Under the pieces are notes generated by a model that worked only from the letters and a program-made list of their open reading frames with translations, had not been told where the DNA came from and did no database searches. A DNA stretch of 64,000 nt. Source: Skeletonema tropicum. Taxonomy: Eukaryota > Bacillariophyta > Thalassiosirophyceae > Thalassiosirales > Thalassiosiraceae. The stretch spans positions 1,798,001-1,862,000 of the forward strand of contig CM074137.1 in assembly GCA_037178625.1 (NCBI GenBank), given 5' to 3'. Position numbers and translations under genes: made by a program. This document shows, one piece after another, positions 55,942-64,000 of the stretch; positions within the stretch are counted from its first letter, which is position 1; each line of letters begins with the position of its first letter.

Positions 55942-56402
55942 GATGCTCGGCGAAGAAAAAATGAGGAAAGTTGGAGTGTGCGTGGTTGAGGGCTGGCGCG
56001 CCGCGACAGCTCGGAGATAGACGGCAACTAAACTGTGAAAAAGAACAGCATGACCACTGTCACATCTCCTCCGAATTGATTTTTGATTTGAATTGGATCA
56101 TGATCATGCATTGATCATGATCATCGCTCTAAAGAGGTGTGTTTATGTTCTTACTCCTATTGATTATTGAAGCAGTAGGTTCACCGTGGATGATCACCCC
56201 ATAGTAGTGTGTGCAGAGTTGCTGGACTGAAAATATTTAAATACAATCATCAAACAATAAGAATAAGAACGGGGCTGGCTTGTATCCGACAAAATCATCA
56301 TAAGTAGATTTTTGAGAATAGATTTTTGAGTATCATCTTCGGTGTAGTAATTGATACTTGTGTTCATTAAGACTGTATCAATTAAAGTCAAAAGCAAGAA
56401 TC
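55942..56402. promoter_or_regulatory. Divergent intergenic region with 27-bp palindrome
   Basis: Separates the starts of the HAD and TBC genes. 56096-56122 is GATCATGATCA-TGCAT-TGATCATGATC, with perfect 11-bp arms that each repeat TGATCA. This is a possible bidirectional regulatory site; no binding protein is inferred. Confidence 0.4.
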
Positions 56403-58855
56403 ATGTCGACAAGTCCAGCAGCGACTCCCTCTGGGGCATCTATCTCGTGGAGGTCTGCTGACAGAGATGACGATTCTGCAGTCATTGAAATCGAAGAGGA
56501 AATTGACGACGACGTCGAGCATCTGGATGCAACTCCAATGAAAAGGTTGTGGAAAAATTCTGGCAGCACACATGCAGAGGTTGCTCCCACCAAAAAGGTG
56601 GAGGGCAGTAATAACGACAACGGCAGTGCTAGCAACGTTAATAATATGAGTATTGGATCCAAACCAAAAATGACCAACATGTCACTTCTCTCATCCACTG
56701 TGGCCCTCGCGACGATGGAGAGATGTCTGTTGGGCAACCTGGCCACAATGAGGGAGGAAATGGGAGAGCCAACGTCCTCCTTTGACGACAACAAACATGA
56801 TGACGATGCAGCGCCGGGGTTTATTGATTACAGCAAACAGTGCAAACCCGGTCATGTTATCGATTTACTTGAACTTCGTCGTCTAGCTAGCCGCGGAGTT
56901 CCTGATGAGCCCCATGAGGTACGAACACCTACCCCGCCCCAGCCAAAGACTTTCAACAACAACAACAATATACCAAACAATAATCATCACATCGCCGATA
57001 CCACCCAACATTTCGGGGGAATTAATCCTCATCGTTCCTACCGCCCACTCGTTTGGAGGGTTCTGTTAGGATATCTCCCCCCACAAACTGATCAATGGAA
57101 TGAGGTATTGGCACGTGATAGGAAGTTGTATGCTACTTTGGTTAATGAATTGTTTGAATCTACGTGTCCTCGTCCTCACGAGCGTTATAGTGAAACAGAA
57201 GACGAGAACCATTCAGAAACAACACCAACTAACGACGATGAGCCTCCACCGCCGCCAACACTATCGGAAACCACCGTCAGTCCGAACTCAAATAAACGCA
57301 TCATGCCTGGGCTGTTATCCGCTCGTATGCAGCAGGAGTGGGTCCGAGATGAAGAAGACAATGAGAGTAAGGGGAGGATAAGTCCCATGTGCGCAATGAA
57401 CACTCCTAAGACTCGATCGAGGAAGACACAACCTCTTCCTGCCACTTTAGAAGATGAATCTCCATCGACTGCGGTGGGAGAGAATGACAAAGATGATCAG
57501 CTTGCTGAGGAGATGAAAAAATCGCTTCTTCTTCCAGATGACGACAATGATAATGCTGAAGCCGGCAAGTTTACTATTGATGACGAGGAAGAAGATGTCG
57601 CCACTAAGGATACGGCTGAAACGTCCGATACAGAAGAACAACAAGCAATCATTGATAAGAATAAGATCACAAGATCTGTATCCATCACTAAGACAAGTGA
57701 GGTGGGAGTTGAGACACACATTCCATTAACGCCGTATGAGCAGGCTGAGAGGGATGAAGAAGCGGAAGAGGATTTGCAACTTTTGGATGAAATTCGAAAG
57801 GACGTAATACGGACACATCCAGATTTGCGTTTCTTTCTTGAACCAGAAGAAGATTTGGGACAGAAGAGGTATGCTGCATTGGAAAGAATTTTGTACGTTT
57901 GGGCTAAATTGAACAAAGGAGTAAGTTTCGAATCAGGGGTGTGGGAGGGGGGCGACTGTTCTGGTCGATTGCTTTGATAATATTGATGTTGCTCACCATG
58001 TCACTTTCTTCACAGGTTCGTTATGTTCAAGGGATGAATGAAATTGTCGGTACACTCTACTTCGTGCTTGCACATGATGCCGACACTGAATGGGCAGAAG
58101 AAGCCGAGGCGGACACCTACTTTCTTTTCAACTCAATACTCGTAGAGATGCGCGATGTCTTCGTCCCAGACTTAGATGAAGCTGATACAGGAATTCACGG
58201 CCGGATTAGCAACATGATTAACTTATTATCTCTCCATGATCCGGAGGTGCGGTGTCATTTGGATAGTGTTGGTATCGATCCGTCGTTTTATTCCGTGCGA
58301 TGGTTAACAACACTTTTGTCGAGAGAGTTTCTGCTTCCTGATACTATTCGGCTCTGGGACTCTATGTTTGCGTCTACCCACAAGGACAATTTTCTTAGAT
58401 ATGTCGGTGTGACCATGGTGATGGTAATTAGAGATCAACTGCTCGAAGGAGACTTTTCCGCATGCCTCCGCCTTCTCCAAGCATATCCACCTTGCAATCT
58501 TGATAAGCTACTGGAATCTAGCCGAGCACTTTGGATTTACGAATCGCAGATTACTCTCGCATGTCACAAGGGGGGAATCAGCCTAGGCCATGCTCTTCGT
58601 TCAATTAACCCTCCACCATCAATTGTGATGGCTTATGGACTACATGGAGGGCAAGCACCTCAAATTGGCGAACAGGTTCGAGAGGCCGGTCAGCGAGGGT
58701 TGGCAGTAGCAAGAGACGGGGCTAGTGCGGCATCAAGCACGGTTGCAAATGCAGGCAAAAGCTTCTTCGGTAATGCAATGAACTTTTGGAGGTCAGGTTC
58801 ACAAACAGAAGAAAAGAGAGGAGGAGCTCTGCAAAGGTCAAAGACTGCATTGTAA
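56403..58855 (+). CDS. TBC domain Rab GTPase-activating protein, 785 aa, one intron
   Basis: Exons 56403-57920 and 58016-58855 with a 95-bp phase-0 intron (AAAGGA|GTAAGT ... TTCACAG|GTT). ATG at 56403; the frame upstream has no other ATG. The N-terminal 190 residues are acidic and Ser/Asn-rich. The TBC domain starts at YRPLVWRVLLGYLPP (about 216) and is split by a 200-residue acidic, Ser/Pro-rich insert. It continues with EIRKDVIRTHPDLRFF (about 463, the IxxDxxR arginine finger) and VRYVQGMNEI (about 507, the YxQ glutamine finger). NMINLLSLHDPEVRCHL and TIRLWDSMFAS complete the fold. Both catalytic fingers are present, so it should stimulate GTP hydrolysis by a Rab in membrane traffic. The intron lies between the two finger motifs. 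Confidence 0.9.
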
Positions 58856-58935
58856 TGTACCAAAATGGGGATAGAAAGAATGAACAATTCTATTTAAGAG
58901 CTATTTCCACAACTGCACTCTCTACCTAACCTTGC

Positions 58936-61515
58936 CTATCTTGACACAGTAAGTCCACGGAACATCAAACTTGCATCATCAATCACCCGCTCCCCTCCTT
59001 GCAATTCTGTGACAGTAGTAGCTGCCCCGACCAGCTTCTTCTTCTCATTCATGAGATTTCTCAACTTCAATATTTCGTCCTCATCCAGTGGCTCGTCGAA
59101 TGTATCGTGTGTAGGGATCCCATCGTCGTCAAATTTGGTGTACTTTGGGTGTTTTTTCTTCTTCCTGTGACGATTATCTGTGGGGTCAAAACCTTCTTCT
59201 TCTGCACCGGCAACGGCCCACGCAGGTGTATCAGCAAGGTAGTCCTCAACTCCGAACTTAAAGGTTGGATCCGCTGTATGTTTTGCTGCCAATTCCTGAA
59301 ATTTATCATAGTCAATCCACGTCCTCCACTTACGCTTGGTAGGATCATTCTCGTCTGGGACTGCGAACTGATCTACCCGCGCTAATAAGACACTACAGGA
59401 ATGTTTATGCTCACAAGCCAAATCATATTCAGGCATCAAATCATCACCTCCCTCTCGGATAGCATTCAGTTCTTTCAGCAATAGCTTCGTGAATTGAAGA
59501 ACCTCATGATGCCATGGAGAGTTGCTCATATTCAGATTCGACGCGTCAGATTTTCCACAAAAAGTAACTCCTTTCACCTCAACAAGAGAACAGTGACCGA
59601 GAGCAATTAGGCGAGCATAGCCCCCAATTTCGTCAGAGTTCCAACCCTTGACCACTGTAAGCCTTGCAACGGTACGTTGACCTTTGTTCTTCAGGCAAGA
59701 CAGCGAAGTTTTCAACCTGTCCCATGCATCTTTAAAGAGTGGTCGATCGACGGCCTCAAGGGATTCCGGTGTGGAGGCATCCACACTCACGTAGAGCTGG
59801 GTTATCGGGATCAAGTCATTAATAGCCTGAGGATGCTGTCCGTTAGTTACGAGAAATGTCGAAATCTTGCGTTCGTGAAGCTCATGCAGCAATTCATTGA
59901 TTTTTGGGTACATGATGGGCTCCCCAACGAGACTCAACGCACAGTGTCGGACTTTATGTGCTTCTGCCCAACGATCCATCTGAATACCAGGGATACCTCT
60001 AGTCTCCTTGATCATATCGACATGCATTTTGACAGCCTCTTCAACAATCATCTTTGGTTCATCTGTCTTCCACCTCCATTCCCTGCCGACAGGATTTTTG
60101 TGGTGACGCCAGCAGAACACGCATTTATTTGCACACGCTAGCGATGGGGTAGCTTCCATGCATTGGTAAGAGGTGATTCCATAATGAGTGTGTTTGTAAC
60201 AACCTCCACGTCCACGGAGTTGATGCTTGGTCCACCTGCATAGTTTTACAGCGGAGTGAGTTCCAATGAGTTTGTATCCTTCTTTCTTGAGTGCCTTCGC
60301 TTGCTTTGGAGTTACCATCTCTTTGGGCTCACGTGATTTCTTCGACGATGATTGCGACTTGATGACATTTCCCATATCTTCAACGTCTAACACATCTCCC
60401 TCGCTATCGTCGTCGTCATCATCATAATCGTCATCTTCCGAAAGAGAATCTGTCATGGAATCATTTTCATCAGATTTTTCATTTGAACAGCAACCAGCCT
60501 CGTTATTATCCTCAGAGTTTTGATTCGAACAACACCCCGCCTCATCCTTACTCGTGTCGCCTGAGCTTTTGCAAGCACAATCTTGCTCAACTTTCTGCTT
60601 CTCCTCAACATGTTGCTGTTGCTGCTTCTTCGAATTGCCATTAGTTTTCTTCTTCCCGTCAATAATGTTGTTTTGGCCCGAAGGAATTATCGAGTTAACA
60701 ATTCCATTCATCCATTTTTCAAACACCACATCAGAATCCCCGACTTCGGAATCTCCAATCATTAAACTTTTGCTCTTGGCCTTTCCTTCTCGTTTACCGC
60801 CTACGTTCTTGGAAACCAAGGGTCTTGCACCCAACTTGCCCACCAAGCACGAGAATACTTCCTTTGCAGGTTTGCCGACAGTGTGTGAATCATAGGCAGA
60901 CGACCCCATCCCAAATGCACCAACTTTCAATTGCATCTCAGAGTTGCTAGAACGGAGAGGCTCAGGTGCCACCCTCCAGTCAGTGGATATTTCACTGAGT
61001 TGCTGTAGCAGATTTTGAGAGTTGGGCGGTAAGGTCCCATCAGTCCACGTAGGCAAGATGAAGAGGAGAACGGGAGGCCCACCATGACCACCCTCATCAG
61101 CCTCTCCTTCATTGTTCAAAAGTTCATCCCACCAATCAACTTCTGCCACTTGAATGAGCTGAACTAGCTTGTAATTTCTGGCAGAGCGCTCCAGGATTTC
61201 CTTGTGCAACTTTCTTGCAAACCCTTCACAAGTTCCTGTAGTGGAGCAGTAGGCGATGGTAATGGTCCCCTTGGACAAGATTCGGCCCAACCCATCTGCC
61301 GTCGAACCATTAATATCGATCTCTCTGTGGAGCATGTCATCTTTCTTTGATTTCTGTGCATCACCATCAACTTGTGAGTCACGGCTTCGTGGGTCCGACT
61401 TTTGACTTTTCTTTGCATTATGGTGATACACCCACAGTGAAACGGCCAGAGTGGCGGCACCGACCGAGGCTACTGCCAATGATGAAATAGGCGAAGCTTT
61501 GGCACCAGCTGTCAT
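58936..61515 (-). CDS. TYW1: TYW1, tRNA 4-demethylwyosine synthase, 859 aa
   Basis: An N-terminal membrane segment (SSLAVASVGAATLAVSLWVY) is followed by a flavodoxin-like domain with FMN-binding TIAYCSTTGTCEGFA (about 86) and GAFGMGSSAYDSH (about 200). A 130-residue linker is very rich in Asp/Glu/Ser, with two AGCCSN motifs and CACKSS. The radical SAM domain has C-x3-C-x2-C in CANKCVFCWRHH (about 455), then SLVGEPIMYP and YVSVDASTPESLEAVDRP, and the C-terminal CEHKHSCSVLLARVDQF. TYW1 builds the tricyclic base of wybutosine next to the anticodon of tRNA-Phe, with FMN and Fe-S clusters. The stop is only about 80 bp from the TBC stop (convergent). It is divergent to the 61778 gene. Confidence 0.9.
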   Translation of the reverse strand: MTAGAKASPISSLAVASVGAATLAVSLWVYHHNAKKSQKSDPRSRDSQVDGDAQKSKKDDMLHREIDINGSTADGLGRILSKGTITIAYCSTTGTCEGFARKLHKEILERSARNYKLVQLIQVAEVDWWDELLNNEGEADEGGHGGPPVLLFILPTWTDGTLPPNSQNLLQQLSEISTDWRVAPEPLRSSNSEMQLKVGAFGMGSSAYDSHTVGKPAKEVFSCLVGKLGARPLVSKNVGGKREGKAKSKSLMIGDSEVGDSDVVFEKWMNGIVNSIIPSGQNNIIDGKKKTNGNSKKQQQQHVEEKQKVEQDCACKSSGDTSKDEAGCCSNQNSEDNNEAGCCSNEKSDENDSMTDSLSEDDDYDDDDDDSEGDVLDVEDMGNVIKSQSSSKKSREPKEMVTPKQAKALKKEGYKLIGTHSAVKLCRWTKHQLRGRGGCYKHTHYGITSYQCMEATPSLACANKCVFCWRHHKNPVGREWRWKTDEPKMIVEEAVKMHVDMIKETRGIPGIQMDRWAEAHKVRHCALSLVGEPIMYPKINELLHELHERKISTFLVTNGQHPQAINDLIPITQLYVSVDASTPESLEAVDRPLFKDAWDRLKTSLSCLKNKGQRTVARLTVVKGWNSDEIGGYARLIALGHCSLVEVKGVTFCGKSDASNLNMSNSPWHHEVLQFTKLLLKELNAIREGGDDLMPEYDLACEHKHSCSVLLARVDQFAVPDENDPTKRKWRTWIDYDKFQELAAKHTADPTFKFGVEDYLADTPAWAVAGAEEEGFDPTDNRHRKKKKHPKYTKFDDDGIPTHDTFDEPLDEDEILKLRNLMNEKKKLVGAATTVTELQGGERVIDDASLMFRGLTVSR

Positions 61516-61777
61516 TTTGCTACGATTGCACTACTACAATACTTACTTGTAGGCTGTCATGGCTGGAGCCGGAGATGTTCGTTTTGTTGGATCATCTGGC
61601 TGAGCGAGTGCACGTGCTGGACAGACTCGAGACAGCAGACAGCAGATGAGACGGTTTCACGAGAAAGCGGGACTCTCAGGCGTGGGCGCCCATGCCTCTT
61701 GCTACTTTCTTGAAACAAACAAACGAACTCTTCTCGTCCTGATCGATTGACTTGAACATGCGCTGACAATGTTGACC
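61516..61777. promoter_or_regulatory. Divergent intergenic region, TYW1 and 61778 gene
   Basis: 262 bp between two start codons on opposite strands, presumably a bidirectional promoter. No TATA box or palindrome stands out. Confidence 0.4.
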
Positions 61778-64000
61778 ATGGAGAGTGGCAGCGGCATCGT
61801 TCTCAGCAGCGGGGACATGTCGCAAAAAGGTGGTGGCAGTCGACCGATAGTTCGGCGCAGGCGTTCGAATGTCAAGGGCCTGATAGCCGGGGAATCCCGC
61901 GGCTCGGCAACATCGACGGGCAGCGGCGACACTAAAAATAAATTAGTGGAAACCAATGCCAGCAATAAACCGTCAGCGGCTCATCATCCAAATAGACCCG
62001 GCAATGCTAACAGCGCCAGTGCATCGGCGGAGGCGCCCTCAGTGAAGTCGCTCCCCCATCCGTGCTGCTCAGCGCGCTTGGCCTTGGCGTGCATCCAGAA
62101 TGCGCTGCAGATGGGCGTGGTGACCAAATTCTTCCTGTGCCCGCAGGGCAGGGCCAGAAAGAGCCTCCTAGGGCAGGCCCGCCTCAATAAAGCAAACCTT
62201 TCGCCGGCGGAGGAGAAATTCATCATCAACCCGGCATCGCAGCACGATGTGGACGATGGATTCAGCTCGGGCGATGACGACGATTTCGATAAATCGATAC
62301 AGCAGGACGCCCAAAACCCAAACAATAAAAATAAGGCGCTGCACATTATAAATGCCAGAAATAGGGAGCCCTTCTTCGTTCCCACCGGGCCGGACGCTTC
62401 ATCCATTGGCATGCAGGGGGGAAAGGTGCCGGGGGCGGGGGGCGGCAAATTACCCTTCAACTATAAAAAAATCAGATACTTTGATGCGGTCACGGCGAAT
62501 CATCGGGCAGTGGCTAGAAATTTCTTACGGACGGAAATACACACTGCCAACAAATCATACAGCAAAGCACTTGTCAATCACTTGAGAAATAACGAGCAAA
62601 ATAACAACCACACCCCAATTGACAAGAACAATGATCCGATCCTCGAACAGAAAGCCGCCCTCAAAAATGTCTTGACTAGATTCCCACATGAATTGAAGCC
62701 AGAACTCAGTGCAGCGTTAGTCATTGAAAGTCTCAGCATCAACCAACATGAAAGTATCGAGGGGATGGCCAAGTGCTATGATGGAATCGTCTCCGCGGGT
62801 ATTGCTCTCTTGGATATTGTCAATGACTCAACAATTGATGGTAGTACTGTGTCTGGGGGGAGCAGTAAATCCAAGTTAACAACAGCAGAGATCATGACGG
62901 CATTGACACCACTTTTGGTAACAACATTAGAGCAACCCTCGGGAGAAGTCTTTATTGCTTTGGCAAAACTGAGAAATTATTGTGGTACGAGGCGGTACCA
63001 ACGTCGGTTTGTCCAACGTATTGCCCCCTTCCTCGTACGACCACCTGGTGCGGCGATATGGTGTCTTCGTCACCAGGGTGACATCGAAGCAATTATTGCG
63101 GCGATAGAAATGATTTTAGATAATGCATTTGACGTTTTTTCTTCTGGATGGTATGAGAGGGGGAGACATATTCTCAAAGATACCCACCGTGCGGAAAGTC
63201 TGCGTACGGCAGCGTCTCAGCTGCGGAGGTTGAACTCTCCTTCACCAACAGGTGGACTATTGGTAGGTCTATCAACGCCTGGATTACATCGACGTGGTGC
63301 CCAGGCCAGTACTGGGTTTGGAAGTATTGCTGCAAAGAGAGATGGTATGTCGAGTGACTCATTGGAAGAATGGGAGGTTTTGGCCATTGATGATCATATT
63401 CGTCACAGCGTTATGGATTTATTCACAAGAGATTGGAGTAGAATTAGCACGTTGAGTAATTCTATGAAAGAACATGACACCCCGTATGGAAGGCGACGGG
63501 GAATCAGTGCTAGCAAGTCAAAAGAATGGCAAGACGCAACAAATGCCGGTTCCTCCCCACTGTCGAACTTTGGATTGACGAAGAGCCCTCGAACAATCAA
63601 CAACAGCAAATTGCCCTTGTCCCCACGAAATGCAACACTGTCAGGAGGACAACTCAGTACTCCTCTCGCCCAGTTACCTTCCGCAGATGCATTGGAGTCA
63701 ACTTTTGGACCATCATTTTCATCTCAACATGTTGTCATTGAAGACTCGGATCCTCCTCCTCCCCCCTCCAACTTTTCACCTCCTTCGGCACCTTCATCTC
63801 CCACGCGCGAATCATTTTCGAAACCAGGTACACCGCAAACACCGCCGTCGCAGTACTATGAATTCAGATCCACTGATAGGCTATCAATGCCAAATCTCCA
63901 GGAGCAGAGAAGTAGCTCCCAGTCAATAGCAACCGAGCCATCCTCACCGGGGAGCAGAAGTAGAGAAATGGGAAGCGTCCCTCTATCTCCTCAGTCATCG
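61778..64000 (+). CDS. Large Ser/Pro-rich protein of unknown function, 5' complete, continues beyond window
   Basis: From ATG 61778 (context GACCATGG) the frame is open for 741 codons to the window edge; I followed every codon and found no stop. Residues 1-130 are Ser/Gly/Ala-rich with [15 protein letters not shown] segment with [18 protein letters not shown] and an acidic [15 protein letters not shown] patch follow. Residues about 220-470 look folded and helical ([60 protein letters not shown]). From about 520 it is Ser/Pro-rich ([20 protein letters not shown]) with many Ser-Pro sites. No domain recognised. The first 220 codons are clearly more GC-rich than the rest. Confidence 0.75.
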   Translation, partial: MESGSGIVLSSGDMSQKGGGSRPIVRRRRSNVKGLIAGESRGSATSTGSGDTKNKLVETNASNKPSAAHHPNRPGNANSASASAEAPSVKSLPHPCCSARLALACIQNALQMGVVTKFFLCPQGRARKSLLGQARLNKANLSPAEEKFIINPASQHDVDDGFSSGDDDDFDKSIQQDAQNPNNKNKALHIINARNREPFFVPTGPDASSIGMQGGKVPGAGGGKLPFNYKKIRYFDAVTANHRAVARNFLRTEIHTANKSYSKALVNHLRNNEQNNNHTPIDKNNDPILEQKAALKNVLTRFPHELKPELSAALVIESLSINQHESIEGMAKCYDGIVSAGIALLDIVNDSTIDGSTVSGGSSKSKLTTAEIMTALTPLLVTTLEQPSGEVFIALAKLRNYCGTRRYQRRFVQRIAPFLVRPPGAAIWCLRHQGDIEAIIAAIEMILDNAFDVFSSGWYERGRHILKDTHRAESLRTAASQLRRLNSPSPTGGLLVGLSTPGLHRRGAQASTGFGSIAAKRDGMSSDSLEEWEVLAIDDHIRHSVMDLFTRDWSRISTLSNSMKEHDTPYGRRRGISASKSKEWQDATNAGSSPLSNFGLTKSPRTINNSKLPLSPRNATLSGGQLSTPLAQLPSADALESTFGPSFSSQHVVIEDSDPPPPPSNFSPPSAPSSPTRESFSKPGTPQTPPSQYYEFRSTDRLSMPNLQEQRSSSQSIATEPSSPGSRSREMGSVPLSPQSS

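Overview
The window looks like nuclear DNA of a diatom, probably a centric one. The pointers are a Copia retroelement of the diatom CoDi type, (TTAGGG)n telomere repeats, small GT-AG introns of 95-114 bp, a plastid-targeted protein with a signal peptide and an A-A-F cleavage context, and intron-poor host genes. This is inference from protein features; no database search was possible.

Region 1 (1-10,832) is a chromosome end. It holds a broken Copia element (1-7,795) interrupted by a 3.9-kb insertion (3,336-7,248). The insertion carries a small spliced gene of unknown function and the C-terminal half of a PIF1-like helicase. An AT-rich stretch with palindromes and short duplications follows. 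A gene starting at 9,821 runs straight into 520 bp of perfect TTAGGG repeats. The G-rich strand points to the right, so this is a right-hand telomere. Exactly 500 N follow (10,833-11,332), which suggests that two chromosome-end contigs were joined by scaffolding.

Region 2 (11,333-43,311) is a tandem array of a roughly 2.83-kb unit, about 8.9 copies and very similar to each other. Each unit carries the same frameshifted remains of a gene whose fragments resemble a tyrosine recombinase (Crypton-like), plus a 21-bp minisatellite with 3 or 5 copies. A 6.9-kb non-LTR retrotransposon (24,294-31,177) sits inside one unit, flanked by a perfect 20-bp target site duplication. Its layout is ORF1, then TAATG, then endonuclease, then an in-frame UAG, then reverse transcriptase and RNase H, then a (CT)n frameshift, then a zinc-finger tail. 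The array ends inside another reading frame, which it truncates.

Region 3 (43,312-64,000) returns to host sequence. It holds a truncated zinc-finger ORF, a small plastid protein with a DnaJ-type cysteine motif, and an Hsp70-like gene that appears split by a 1.27-kb insertion. A 4-kb zone of gene fragments and repeats follows, framed by a 56-bp inverted repeat. Then come four well-formed genes: a HAD phosphatase (minus), a TBC/RabGAP (plus, one intron), TYW1 (minus), and a long Ser/Pro-rich protein of unknown function (plus) that runs off the window edge. The last four form two divergent pairs (HAD with TBC, TYW1 with the unknown gene), which implies shared upstream regions of about 460 and 260 bp.
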